64,000 nt of DNA from Eupeodes corollae (lineage: Eukaryota; Arthropoda; Insecta; Diptera; Syrphidae). The notes under the pieces were generated by a model that ran no database searches, was not told where the DNA came from, and saw only the letters and a program-made list of their open reading frames with translations. Location: positions 70,450,991 to 70,514,990 of the forward strand of contig NC_079149.1 of assembly GCF_945859685.1 (NCBI RefSeq), written 5' to 3'. Of the stretch, positions 44,836-57,438 are shown piece by piece (within the stretch, counting starts at the first letter, position 1; each line of letters starts with the position of its first letter). Made by a program: the position numbers and the translations under genes.

Positions 44836-47339
44836 GTCTGGTGAAGAGTTTGATTGTAAACCCGGAAATTAATTTTGAGAAAACCTATCATTTGGAGTTG
44901 TTAGTTTAAAGATTAAAATTAACTAAATTGAAGTGCATGTGAAAAAACATCGTAGAAGCTCGAGTGCAGCTAGAATTTTCTGTTTTGTGGCTTAAAAGTG
45001 AATAATTTTGTATTTTGGTTTGGATATTCTTTGCCAAATTCCAATGCAAAAAAGCTTGTAAGTACCGAGCAAATTGTAAATAAATTGTATTGCATATTTT
45101 TGGGCGATTTGAGTATTGGATATTATATAATAATTATTCAAAACCTTCATGACATACTAATTCAACAACTCCTTTAAATATGCACCAAGCTCCTTTAAAA
45201 CACCCCAATTTACAGTCGAGGCTTAACTTAAAAAAGACATAACTCGAAAAGAATGTTGGATGAAACATCCCCAGAAATCTTGGTTGCTACAAGACCACAA
45301 AGTCCATAGAAACTAGTTGGAAGCATGACTGTTGCGGATCTCATGGGCACAATGCAGTACGCCATGGCGAATCTCTTAGATGAAAAGCCCACTTAGATAC
45401 CCACTAAAAAAGAAGCTGAAATAATCCATAAACCAGTTTTGAGGAACTTGCGAATATAACCAGTAAAAAATGTTCTTAAAATTATTACCAAATTTTGATT
45501 TGAAACTAATAATTGTAACAATATGTACGTTAATTCAACTACAAGACAGACGACATTTGTCAATGTGTAAGTTTTGCATTTTTGACTTCAAAAAAGTTTA
45601 AGCGTATTTGTATAGTTTATTTTCACGAACTATCACTTTTTAGACATGTTTGGATGCTCGTTGTAAAACCAAATTGTTGATCGACGGCATAGCTCTCGAA
45701 ATGCGATCTGGTAAATGTCTTATTACGAAGTTTCCAACTGTTTTTATTCGACAATCAATTCGTTGCAAACCAGTCTGGTTACGTATAAATATATGTAAGT
45801 ATGTACTTTTGATAAAAAATAGAATTAAATAAATTTGACAAATTAATAATATTAATAAATGGATTTTAACGATTCAGGTATAAGTTAATGATTAACTTCA
45901 ATAGTATGGAAACATATTTGTAAACAAAAGTTGTATTTACAGGGAAGTTGAATTCTTAGAGGCAAAATTATATACACTGGCATTTTCGTGATTAGAGAGG
46001 CGTTAGCAATGGGATGGCAAGATTTGAGAGGTGGTAGACTATAAATGTTGGTAATCTTTTTATAGTATTAGCATACCGAAATTTCATCTTTTTATGAATT
46101 GACAATTATTCACATTTCTGTAGTATGTTGATTATTGTCTTACTAACTTTTGCAAGTCGGAAAATTTGGTAGACTCATTATTTATACATTTCAGTTTTTG
46201 CAACATCGGCTGTCAAATAATGTATTAGTGCAAAATGTGTGAGTAAAAGTTTTTAAACAAAATATAAAGATTTGCAAATTCTGAAATGTTGGCAAACAAT
46301 GATTTAAATTATTTTAAAAAACAGTCCAGTTTGAGCCGCAGAACTTTCAATCTATGAACCTACTTTGCAATGAACTAAAGGATCTGGAAAGAGGTGTTCT
46401 CTTATTGTGTTCGATTGGGAGTAACATAATTCTAATGTAAATGAAATTAATTACTTTTGTTAGGTGCGAGAACAATGAAGATTTAGAAATAATTCTAAAT
46501 GAACCCATACACATTTTCAAAGTTGAAAAAAAACAATACCTAAACAAATATTTCGGTTACAGAACAAAAATTTAAAATTTTTAAATATTTGCATTAAACA
46601 TTTTGACGTTTTCTACAAATTCCTGAAGTATCAGCGTCATCTTCGTATTGGGTTGATGAGTACCTAATGGGGTCACCAGATAGCTTTAAAATTTAAAATA
46701 AATATGATCACATATGTACATAATGTGCATTTCACTAAAACAGTGTTTTTTTTTTAAATTTATTTAAAACTTTGCCTGAGGGAATGCAAACACACTTATT
46801 ACGATTGTCAATTTTGAATAGAATAGATTCCCTGCACTGGAATGGAATAAATAGCAACGGGTAATTCATAGAATTTTTTTTTAAATTGTAGTTTCGGATT
46901 GATCTCAAACGCAAGACCAAAAAAGAAGAAAACAGAAAACAAGATTGAAATAACAGCAACTGAACTAGTTCTCAAAAAAACTGTATCACTTTGTATCCAA
47001 AAAAATGACTTTTCATAGTCATAATCTTCGTCATTATCGTCTAAAACTCCACGGAAGTCATTTAATTAAATTATTTTGTTTTAAAATATGGCTGAATTTG
47101 TTTATTTTTTTTTTGCTCCAATTCTTGTTTGAAATATTGAGTCAAAAAATGTTCTCATTCACACCTATCCATTTCATTTCGAATCAAAAATGGTTGAGCT
47201 GTATTGAGAATGCTGTCAAAAAATAAAAACAACTTTCAGCTGTTCACAAAAAGCAAAGAAACATTTAAGCTTCGGAGTCAAAATTGTTGTAAGATAAAAC
47301 ATTTAATGGATAATTCAACTGATTTTATTTCTTATTCCT
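44836..47339. other. Intergenic, with one possible exon
   Basis: AT-rich. A degraded coding-like stretch (reading MTVADLMGTMQYAMANLLDE at about 45324-45383, then a stop) and a possible exon at 45644-45793 are the only features of note. No complete gene is recognised. Confidence 0.45.
45644..45793 (+). CDS. Possible internal exon of an unidentified gene
   Basis: A clean acceptor tract (ACTATCACTTTTTAG) precedes about 150 bases open in one frame, and a strong donor (ATATGTAAGTATG) follows. The translation begins TCLDARCKTKLLIDGIALEM, continues with several Cys and basic residues, and ends near WLRINI. A later acceptor (TATTTACAG, about 45941) would extend it by about 15 codons before a stop. 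I recognise no domain. With no conserved partner exons, this could be chance or a relic. Confidence 0.25.
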
Positions 47340-47860
47340 TCTCAACAAAAATCGACCCGTGTTCTTCAAGAACTTTTGAAATTTATTGAAAAATTGTTCT
47401 TCGTCGGGTTTTTGGGTCTTGGAGCTAGTCCTTTTTCTTTCTGCACTCCTCCAAGAAGAGCAGAAGGGATTTATGTTTCCAAGCTTAAAAAAAGGGAATA
47501 GAGTGGTTCTTCTTTAGGGTTTTAAATCATCGGAAAGAATAAATTACCTTTACTTTCAGCGACTTTATTAGCTTGTAGTTCCACTAGCTGTCCGCCTCTG
47601 TCTGCTTTTATACATAAAAACAAAAAAGTTAGATTTATTTATTTCCACAAGATTAATATATATATTTTTTTATTTTGTTCTACCTATGGAACATGATAAG
47701 GTTCTTCAACTTCTGAATGCTGGACACTAGACTGGAGTTTAGACCTAGCAAATTGGTCATCTATGAAACGAGAACAAAATAAGTCAATTTTGAAGTTTAA
47801 AAAAATAGATCATAATTACCTTCCAAAATTCGGAGGCAAATAGCTTCTACATCGTCTATT
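47340..47860 (-). pseudogene. Decayed Myb/SANT-like gene fragment with short introns
   Basis: Minus-strand pieces, 5' to 3': an exon at 47820-47855 reading DVEAICLRILE joins across a 59-base GT-AG intron to 47684-47760, reading DDQFARSKLQSSVQHSEVEE and then PYHVP and a stop. Next comes ADRGGQLVELQANKVAESK (about 47549-47607), with a donor GTAATT. Finally WKHKSLLLFLEECRKKKD, a TAG, and LQDPKTRRRTIFQ (about 47390-47482) resemble the opening helices of Myb/SANT-like DNA-binding domains of the MADF/trihelix sort. The in-frame stops inside the domain indicate decay. The order of parts suggests either two genes or a rearranged remnant. Confidence 0.4.
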
Positions 47861-50800
47861 ATTTACAGAACATTCTCAAATACAACTTCAACTAACACTT
47901 TTTATCTTTTTGTTAACCAACAAATACAAAAAGCTAAAATCAATTTTCAAATTTCTTGAAATTCAAACATGTGTTGAATCAGCTTTTCTGTCAGATACCT
48001 ACATACCCCAGAAATTCTTGTATACCTTTGGATTCCTTTTTTGACATCTTCGCTGTTTTCGATCAGCTGTTATTTTACACGTAAAACACTAACAAAAAGG
48101 TATCCGGATAACCTATCTGTCTAAGATTGAACGAAGCCAATGATTTAGTCAATTTTTCAATGTTTAATCCTTTGATCACTGACAATCGCCATAAGAATGA
48201 AAGTGAAATATTTCTTTTAACAGCAGCCATCAGCTGTTTTGCTTATATTTAATAGAGTGCTGAATGATTCGAAAGGCTTGTTTATTTCAGCTTTGGATTG
48301 CTTTCCTGTTTCGGCCAAAACCGATAATTTTAGGAAAACTGCGTTTTGTGTTTGGTGTGAAAATCCTATTAGAAATCAAAATCAGCTTTTTTAGGTAATA
48401 ATGCGAAAAATGTGACGCTATCTCTTGCTCTATAAAGGGAACATACAAAATATTATGTTTATGGTTTGTTGTTAAGGAGCACCAACACCAAACATACACA
48501 TGAACGATGTTTCGTGTTGTTGTTTAACGACGTGATAAGTAAAAAGGCAATTTTTCCATTTCTGCAATTTTTGTATTCTCTTTAATACGCAGCCATTGCC
48601 AATGGTAAAATGATATTTTAAGAGAACTAAGTTCTACTCTCTGTTCTTGCATTTTTCATTTTTAAATTTAAAACCAAACCCGGTTTTGAGACAAAGTTGT
48701 ACTTATTCACGTTCTCACCCATACCACCTTATTCTTCATTTACTTTTCCTCTAAGTTGAAGAACATATATGTGTGAATTACTAATGCCGAAATGAATGAA
48801 CTGGCTTTTCGGCAGCAAATTAAAATCGTAAGCCGTAAGAAAAGTTGTGTATTTTTAATGTTAACAGTTAAAACTTATTATTGAAACAAATACATATTTT
48901 TATTAAAATATATCAATATGCATACGGATCATTCAAACCGGTTAAATAGAAGAAGTCGTGACAATAATTAATGTAACTTATAAATACCGTACCATTCGGG
49001 CCACAAGAAAACAAAGTCCACCACTGACCTCACTCATACTACAGGTCTACAGGTGAGCATGAAATGCCTTACCTACACCTTAAGAGAGTATCTTTTTAAA
49101 TTACCTTAACGTAACGTAGCTATTACGTTGTTGAAACCTACTAACTCCTAAGAAATTTGAGCGTCCGATTTGAGCGAGCACTGAAGTCTGAGCTCAGTTT
49201 AAATATCTCTGTCGCCCTGTCGGTTGGCGTTTGCGTTTGCGTAATTGCCGGTTATACTACTTTCTGTAATACATTATTCTAAAAGTGTTTAATTTGAGAA
49301 AAAATATAGATATGTAAAGACATAGTTTAAATTTTTTCTGTGATCCAGTGGCTTTATAAATATTTGTCAACCGTCTCTACAATCTGCAGTACATAATATT
49401 CATCCTGTTTTCGTACCTATAACGATAAAAATAAGTAAAAAAACAAAAATGTTCGTTATAAAGCAGCTTAAAATTTGTAAAATGGCTGAAGTTCCCAGGG
49501 GATAAAATAGACGTGATTCCTTCGGTATCTTCGGAATGTTAAGTTTAAGCCAAGATCCCTTGTTTTCCTTGTGGTAATACATAACATAACTAATTTAAGA
49601 AAATATTTTTGTTCATTTTAAACCTAAATATTCTTAAATAAGGAAAATTAAAATGCCCTCATACATACGAGTACATAATATGTTTATCACCTGTATCTTT
49701 TATTTAAAAAATATTTTTATCGAGTCTTAAAGAAATATTATTATGCATACGAAATTCTTCGAATTAAACATAAGAAAAAATCCGCGGATTGGTGTGTTGT
49801 CTTTTTTGTGAAGTATTTATTGCTAGCTCTATTGCGAATAGCATGCTTTTGTATGTGTTGTGTGAGTGTGTTAATGTTAATGTAATTAATAGTACCATCA
49901 CGTTTTCGCTTTTGAAATCAGCAGCAACGACAGTGGAAGCGTCAACGTTTTTATTCAATTTCATTGTTTTGGATATGAACGTTAAATTTTTCATTTGTGG
50001 ATATTATTGATATGTTAAGCTAAAAGGTAAGTTAAGTTTTGTGATATGTTTTTTTTGATTTTTTTTTTTGAATTTACTATTTGATACTGACCTTATGATT
50101 TCATGGATTAAAGGGGATTATTTTTGTTGGTTTTATTTTGGTTTCCTATTGAAGTTTTGATTATTTTTTCTTGAATAATTTATACTGTATAATAATCTTT
50201 TATGACACTGAATTTTTTTTAAATTTAAATAAAATAATTATAAGGTACGTGTGTGCGTATAGCTTCAGGTTTTCTAAGTATGAAAGTTTCTTAATGTGGT
50301 GAACAAACCTTAAAACAAATTCCCACAAACCTTTATACAACAATATATCTCTGGCAGATGGGCTCTAAGTCATGCTTTATTGAATACAAAAATAGTGGTG
50401 ATATTGAGTTAGGTGTCGCGGATAATTCATCCTTCGTTACCTTTGTCGATTAGTAAAATGTGTAACTTAAACAAACATAATACACACTTTTAGGAACAAG
50501 TACGATATGTTTGGCAACAGTATTTAATAACGGGGTTTGGTAGAGGAGCTTAATGCAAGCATTTCTTATAATCGGAGGCGGTCTATCTACCTTCCTTTAG
50601 GTGGGAGAGGCAATTTTATAAAAAGAATTGACTTAAAATCTAAAAAAAATATCAAATATTTAAAAACAACGGCAACATTTACAGTTATAAATTACATCTT
50701 TTTCAAAAGCCAGGATTCTACACTTTCTAATAAACTTTGAATAAAGTTACCTGTACGTGGTCTATTTTACGAAAATACAGGTTGTAACTACAAATTTGTA

Positions 50801-51200
50801 ATCCAGTTTTTCGATTCACCAACTACGAGTTCTAAAATTTTTGAGGAAAGCTAACACAATTGTGCAAGAAACATTGTAGAACACAAGTTTTCTCAAAATG
50901 TTTTGCGCTGAAATAATCAAGATGAAAAAGCAAAACTAAATATTTGCTGCCTCTTTGATAAGAGATAAGAAACACATTGTTAAGAAAGTTCTACCAATTT
51001 GACACATGATGATAAAAAAAGAGAATGGACAAATATTCTTAACCTTGTAGGTTCAAAACTTCTTATCAATAAATACAAATGCTGTAAGATAGAACATTTT
51101 CGAACAATAAACTGACAACCGTGGTGCGAACTCTATTTCATAGATATCGGCGATTTCATAATATTGTCCCTTCACCTCCAGACCTCAAAGCGTCTATTAA
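47861..51200. other. Intergenic or intronic, nothing firmly recognised
   Basis: Mostly AT-rich. A patch at about 49790-50025 with a strong donor (AAAAG|GTAAGTTAAG) looks somewhat like a 5' untranslated exon, but nothing supports it further. No recognisable coding exon. Confidence 0.45.
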
Positions 51201-51786
51201 ATGCTGCTTTTATGTTTAAGCACATAATCATCTTACTTCTGAATTATTTAATTGTAATCAATTTGTAGTATTTCGCAAAGATAGATGTCCATTTACGACT
51301 GGTTTTGACAGAGGAGGAGGTGTTATTATTGCAGTAGGAAATAATTTTGTTTGTAGTCAAGTTCAACTTATTTCCGATAACAATCCATCAAATTTCGATG
51401 TTGATCAGTTAAAAGTTAAAATTAATTTAAATAAAAACTTAAACTTATTTGTGAGCGTAAGTTATATTCGACCAGGAAGTTCATTGGAGTTATGTAACTT
51501 GCATATGTTTAACTGTCAATCAGTCCTTAATAACTTAAGTCAAAATATTCATGTTATAGTTTTAGAAGATTTCAATATTGGTGATCCAAACTGGGAACCA
51601 GATTTGGATAATAAGTATTTAGTGCCATTTAATGTTGATACTGAAATAGAATCGTCAGTGATAGATTTTTGTAGTCAATTTAACTTAATTCAAGTCAAAA
51701 ACTTTCATAATAATCTAGATCGTATATAAGACTTACTTTTTGCAGAGTGTAAGTTTTTAACTTATGTAAAAGATACAATTGATGTA

Positions 51787-52350
51787 AAAATATATAAATT
51801 GGGTAGCGCAACAGTCCGTTGAGAAATAGAGCCTAGTAACTTACAACTCTCAACCATTCCTGTGTGCGAATAATGTTGTCAAAAATGGAGGGGACCTACA
51901 GTTTATATGCCGAATCCGAATGGCTAATTTGAGAAAGCACTTTTTTATGACAAGAGTTACTCATGGAGAATTTGTCAATTCCTCGCAAGAGGCAGTACCC
52001 GTGAAAAGACTAGATGGCATAGGCAGGGATCGAACCCAAGACCTCTGGAATGACAGTCCAACGCACTTTTTTTTTAAATTCATTTTTATTAATTCATTCT
52101 TAAACCTATCATAAAGCTAGACAAAAATTCATAAAACTAGCCTAATTATCCATAACTTACAACTAACTTAATGGTCCCATACGGACACTCTAAGTTAAAC
52201 TATAACACTAACTACTAATGCCTTTCGGCCCTAAGATCTATTTTACTTCAATTTAAATTTTATTTATTTTTGTATATTTATTAGAAAATTAAAAAAAAAC
52301 TAATATCAAGAACAGTCCAACGCACTAACCATCATGCCACGGGTACTACT
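51787..52350 (-). mobile_element. tRNA-derived SINE, minus-strand copy, itself interrupted
   Basis: Target duplications ATTGATGTA lie at 51778-51786 and 52351-52359. Removing the insertion and one duplication restores the LINE reading KDTIDVPEF. The body matches the copies at 24901 and 32508. The tRNA-like head at the right end is split by an inserted LINE tail at 52067-52311. Confidence 0.9.
52067..52311 (-). mobile_element. LINE 3' tail inserted in the SINE, 14-bp TSD
   Basis: Identical 14-base duplications ACAGTCCAACGCAC flank it at 52053-52066 and 52312-52325. It starts on the plus strand with a run of T (52067-52075), that is, a poly-A tail on the minus strand. About 245 bases of non-coding 3' sequence follow. 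It is a severely 5'-truncated retrotransposon copy of unknown family. Confidence 0.85.
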
Positions 52351-54169
52351 ATTGATGTACCAGAATTTTATTTTGGTTATAAACGTGCAAACTTTGTTGC
52401 AATCAATAACTTTTAGTCGTCAATACCTTTAGATAATACCTTTGATTAATTTAAGCTTTGGTCATGGGTTTGAAAAATTTGCAATGTATCTACATGAAAC
52501 TTCTAAAACTTCTGAACAATAGAAAAACTAAAGCATATAAAGCTTATAAAACAATAAAAGATAATCTAGCCCTTAAGCAGAAATACATTCAGTGCCACCA
52601 CCTTCAACCTTGAATATGACTGCTTTTAATAGCTTTCTTTTAAATAATTTTATTCTCTCTTCTGAGTCAATAATTAGAAAAGATTCGAATCACTTCTGGC
52701 AATTTATAAATATTAAAAGAAAGTCTTAAGGGATTCCAAACTGCATGAAGAACTCCAATTGTGTATCTAGTGATATGAACGTTATATGCGATTAATTTGC
52801 CGATTATTTTTAATCTGTTTATTTGCCTTCTGCTCCGTCTGAACCCTCTGATTTTTCGCCATCTTACGCTATTGATATTGGAAGTATAGACTTAACTGTT
52901 TCTGTTGTTTTCTTGATGTAAATAAAAGTACTGAGCCAGATAACATAGCCCTTATTGCACTAAAAAATTGCGCCGTTTCTTTGACATTACCGCTCAGCTT
53001 GATTTTCAATCAGTCTTTAAAAAGTGGCCAGTTTTTGGACTGTTAGAAGATCTCTTCTATAACTCCAATATTCAAATCTGTCTCGAAGCAAAATGTGACC
53101 AATTATACGCCTATCTGCAAATTATCAGTGATCCCAAAAATTTTCGAAATGCTTGTCTGCAAAAAATTATATTTTTTTGTTAAGGTTTTAATATCCGAAT
53201 ACCAGCATGGTTTTGTTTCTGGAAGATCTACTGCTACAAAACTTTCAATGCTATGCGAATCTGTACTTTGCGGGTTCGAAAATGGTTTACAGACTGATAT
53301 TATCTTTACAGATTTTGCAAAAGCTTTTGATGGAGTTAATCATAGTACACTAATTTTTAGGCTATCAAAACTTGGTTGCCATTATAATTTCATAAAATGT
53401 AATGTTTACGACAAAAAAGGACTTGTGAGGTCCTTTTCTATTACATAGTCAGTAAAGCTAATGGAATGCTAGGGTTTATCAGAAGAAATTCTAGGGATTT
53501 TTCCCATACACCCTCAAATCATTATATATTGCACTTGTTAGATCGGTACTGGAATATTGCAGCATAGTTTGGAACCCCTATTATATCACGCATTCTTCTA
53601 GAATAGAAACAATACCAAAAATATTTACTAGGTATGCTTTCTATAAATTAAATTGGAATATGGAAGTACCATCTTATTCATCAAGATGCCTGCTTATTGA
53701 CATTCAAACGCTTGAAGTAAGGAGAAAATATTTTTCAATAATGTTTGTAAAAGATTTAATAAGCAATCCTATCAAATGTTCTTTTTTGTAGGAACGAATA
53801 CTTTTCTACTTTCCATCAAGGACTCTCCAAGGACGAACCGTATGCACGTTGTATAAGAGAAACGAATTCTATTGTGGGGATTATAGATATTTGTTCTAAT
53901 ATTTCAAGAGATGTTTTTAAAAAAAATGTTATGTCTGCTTTGTTATCGCAATCTGTTTTGTAATAAAGATTTATCTATTGCTACCATTTTAATTTATTAT
54001 AATTTCTGTATATATATTTATATTTAAATTAATTATTATATTAACTGTAAGAGTTGAACTCTGTTGATGAAAATAAACTAAACTTAACTTTACAATCATC
54101 ATCAATCATTTCCTCTGCCATCACAGATTAGAAAGAAAATGTTTCTTTAAAGTTAAATAAAGTTAAAAA

Positions 54170-54625
54170 CTAACGAAAGACTCCTACTTGGCGAACAATG
54201 AAAAGTTATGCCATCAGAGTTTTCAAAACACAAAAAGAATGGTATCATGTGGTTTTTTCAGACGATAAAACTATTTAATTTCGGTGCTACTAAAGGGTCA
54301 ATCTTTTATTGTCACCATTTCAAACAAATAAAAAAGTCTTAAAAACTTCATCGCAGCTGTTAAGGAGGTGTTTTTATATTGAAGGCTGTCAGTTATTATG
54401 GAACATTTGACGTTGAGCTCATTACATCAAAATGCAGCAGGGTATATGGGATCCTTGAAAAAAATGTCTAAATGATCTTACATTTTTTAGCCATGAACTT
54501 GTGGTACCAACATGGTAACGCGGCTATTCATTTGGCACAATAGAAAGAATGTAAAAAGTATTTTCAAAAATTTGTGTGCGACATGTGGCGTCTTTCGAGG
54601 TTGTTTTCTTTTTTTGTATTCGTAA
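54170..54625 (+). pseudogene. Tc1-like transposase relic
   Basis: Plus-strand fragments are EWYHVVFSDDKT (first catalytic Asp region), then in another frame LFNFGATKGSIFY, AVSYYGTFDVELITSKCSRV, and WYQHGNAAIHLAQ (degraded form of the QDNAAIH motif, Asp lost). Frameshifts and stops throughout. I found no terminal repeats. It lies just after the end of the LINE at 54090. Confidence 0.65.
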
Positions 54626-55514
54626 TTTTAATGAAAGCGCAGAATTAATTGTTTTTGATACTGAAACCAATATTGTTAATTTAATTACTAAAAGGTACAA
54701 TTAACTCCGTTCATAAAAACATTTAATTTCTAATGTAATGTTTTAAACTGTATTAGACACAAAAGATAAATAGATAGATATAGAACTTTCATTTACTTCT
54801 TTCTAGTTTATTTTAATTAAGTAGAATATTGATTTTTGTGACAAATATCGTTAGAGCTACCATATGTAGGTATATACTACATGTCTTTTATAGATGTTAT
54901 TGATGGATAGCGCCACCGGAAATTCAATAAATGTTCTTTGTAATGCTAATTGGAGAAGATTGAGTGACAAAACATTTTGAATATTTTAATTTAATTTCGT
55001 TTTGAAAATAAATTAATAAATTAATTTTTGATAAACTTTATTTGCTAACTATTTTTTTTTAAATATTCAAGTTATACGTAACATCAATTAAATTATACTG
55101 TCCCTGTAAAAAAATTTAACAAAAAGTAAAATTTTATTTTTAAAAACAAATTTAGTTTCAGTCACTCGGCAAACTAATAAGCTTCGTCTAACCTTTTGTT
55201 TCCAGTTAATATTTCATGTGTTGTGTACGTATATATATGACTGCTTAATTATTTATATTCTGTCGTTTAATTAAGGAGATATGCGAAACTTAAAAAAATT
55301 AAGTAGAACCCATCAAAATTGTAAAATTAAATGTTTTGTTGCGTACTTCGGAAAGTAGGATATCAATAATTGAAGCTAAGCTAGAGCATTTTTTTGTATC
55401 AAGATATTGGAGACTTATATATATAATATATTTAATTATTATTTATTTATAACGAAATGTTTTACAAAATTAAATGTGCACGACATCAACGGGATTTTAA
55501 TTTTTTTTTATTAA
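54626..55514. other. Intergenic, AT-rich, nothing recognised
   Basis: No open frame of interest, RNA gene or bounded repeat was seen here. Confidence 0.6.
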
Positions 55515-55760
55515 TGTTAGCTTAGAAAATTGCTGAAGAGGTAATTTTCTAAGAATTTGTATCTTGCGTGGTACAATGCTGGGTTGTGGTATAGGAAGTA
55601 AGTTGTATACACGTGCTCTTCATCATCGTTACACCCATTTCATATGTCGTGGTAGCCCAACGTTTTGTAAACGGTTATGTGCATAATCTAATGCGATCCT
55701 GTTTTTGTCAAAATTGGACCATAAATTCCTCGCCGTGGCGCAGGTTTCAAGGATTTGTCA
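55515..55760 (-). pseudogene. C-terminal relic of another LINE (zinc-knuckle end)
   Basis: The minus strand reads a stretch beginning GCNDDEEHVYTTYFLYHNPA and continuing LYHARYKFLENYLFS. This resembles the cysteine/histidine-rich tail found after the reverse transcriptase or RNase H in several LINE clades (C..DDEEH....F.C). Upstream frames are broken. The call rests on this short similarity only. Confidence 0.4.
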
Positions 55761-55954
55761 ACGTTTATTGCTTTCTTGAAGCATTTTTTTTAGCAATGAT
55801 CTGTTTTAATTCACATTTTGGGTGCTTATGGTTAAGTCTATATTGGATTGGTTGAGTGTTGTACCTTTCCTCGCCAAATTGTAACTTTCCGTTTCACAAA
55901 AAAATGTATATGGTGTTTCCGACATTAATGGAATATACAGTCAACAGCTTTCAT

Positions 55955-57438
55955 ACTTACTTACTTAAGGTGGCGCTACAGGCCGGGGCAGACCTTGGCC
56001 TCAACCAACATGCGTCTCCATCCAGATCGGTCCCTAGCTAGCTGTCTCCAGTTTCGCACGCCAAGTTGGTTGAGGTCTTTAACTACCTGCGTGCGCCACC
56101 TGAGCCGCGGTCTTCCTCTACTGCGCCGTCCATCGGGATTGGATTCGAAGACCTTCCGGGCTGAAGCGTTGGTGTCCATTCGCTTTACATGAGCCAGCCA
56201 TCTAAGCTGTTGGACTTTTATTCTGCCAACTAGGTCAGTGTCGGTGTACAGCCCGTACAGTTCGTCGTTATATCTTCTCCTCCATTCTCCTTCTATGCGT
56301 ACGGGACCAAAATTTCCCCGAAGAATTTTTCTCTCGAAGCATCCTAAGACGCTCTCATCTTTCTTTCATAGGGTCCAGGCCTCGGCGCCATAAATGAGAA
56401 CCGGGATAATAAGTGTCTTAAAGATGGTGATTTTAGATGCTCGAGAGAGGACTTTACTTCTTTACTTCAATTGCCTTCTAAGTCCAAAGAAGCAGCGATG
56501 TGCAAGAGTTATTCTTCGTTTGATTTCAGCGCTGGTGTAGTTGTCTGTGTTTATAGCGGTGCCTAGGTAGACAAAGTCCTTACCTCAAAATTATAGCTGT
56601 CCATGTACCGTTTTGTCCAAGACGTCGTTGTTCAATGTCCCTTTTTGATGACGGCATATACTTGGTCTTGCCCTCATTTACCACTAAACCGATCTTCTTC
56701 ACTTCCTTCGCAATACTTAAAAACGGTCCACTGGTATCACGCTTTGATCTTCCAATTATGTCAATATTATCTGCGTATCCGAGTAATTGGATGGACCTTT
56801 GACGTGGAGTTTCCTTGTCTGAAGCTACACTTATAAGGACCTATCAGGTTGTTGACGAACGGCTTCAGACGTTCATATAATACGGCAGAAAGGATCTTAT
56901 ATGCAATGTTAAGGAGACTGATGCTTATGTAGTTGGCGCAATTTAGAGGGTCTCCTTTTTTATGTATTGGGCAAACTATGCTGAGATTCCACTCATCGGG
57001 TATGCTTTCTTCCGATCATATTTTGCAGATGAGTTGGTGCATGCTCCCTACCAAGTTAAATAGTTCGGCAGTGATGCCGTCAGCTCCAGCAGCTTTGTTT
57101 GACTTCAGTTTAGATATAGCTATTTTCACTTCGTCTAGGTCGGGAAGGCGGAAGTGTTGATCTGCGTCGCCTAGGTTGAGTGGTTCTATCTCCCTTGCAG
57201 CGGAATTCGGTTCGTCATCACCGTTATATAATTTGGAGAAGTGGTCTTTCCATATTCTCAACATAGACTGTGGTTCTACTACGAAGTTCCCCTGATTGTC
57301 TTTACAGGCTTCGGTTCGTGGCGGGTACAATCGAACCTCATTCCTGTTGTGACAGCCCCCTATATCCTCGGTCGAGAGCTTCTCGTGCTCTCTTTTTTCC
57401 ATTTAAGAAGCTGGTGTTCCTCTCTCCTCTTCTGCTCG
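55955..57438 (-). mobile_element. Second RTE copy, 5'-truncated and internally deleted
   Basis: The reverse complement aligns with the element at 40081-43180 from about its EQKRREEH segment to the (TAAG)n end. Readable parts are WKKREHEKLSTEDIGGCHNR, the LKSNKAAGADGITAELFN region and RRSRGRPRLRWRTQV near the 3' end. Differences include a loss of about 36 bases after NRNEVR, a loss of about 24 bases near ELFN, and a deletion of roughly 350 bases that joins the CGFRPGKST region directly to QLLGYADD (here YADN), removing core reverse-transcriptase motifs. Several stops and frameshifts occur. It is an older relative of the first copy. Confidence 0.9.

Larger units (their letters stand above)
51200..54090 (+). 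mobile_element. Degenerate jockey-like LINE, interrupted by a SINE
   Basis: Plus-strand pieces of a non-LTR retrotransposon. The endonuclease part (51220-51790) includes VFRKDRCPFTTGFDRGGGV, the SVSYIRPGSS region and LEDFNIGDPNWEPD (equivalent of GDFN). It resumes after the SINE with VPEFYFGYKRANF. The reverse transcriptase part (about 52920-53450) includes NYTPICKLSVIPKIFEML, ISEYQHGFVSGRSTATKL and FTDFAKAFDGVNH. The YxDD region is not identifiable; a C-terminal stretch follows (53530-53960). Many stops and frameshifts are present. The 3' end is probably near GATGAAAATAAACTAAACTT (54066-54085). Confidence 0.8.

Noticed and set aside
45240..45440. Coding-like stretch with MTVADLMGTMQYAMANLLDE
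   Set aside because: It stops soon after and has no splice partner or recognised family, so I could not support a gene or pseudogene call.
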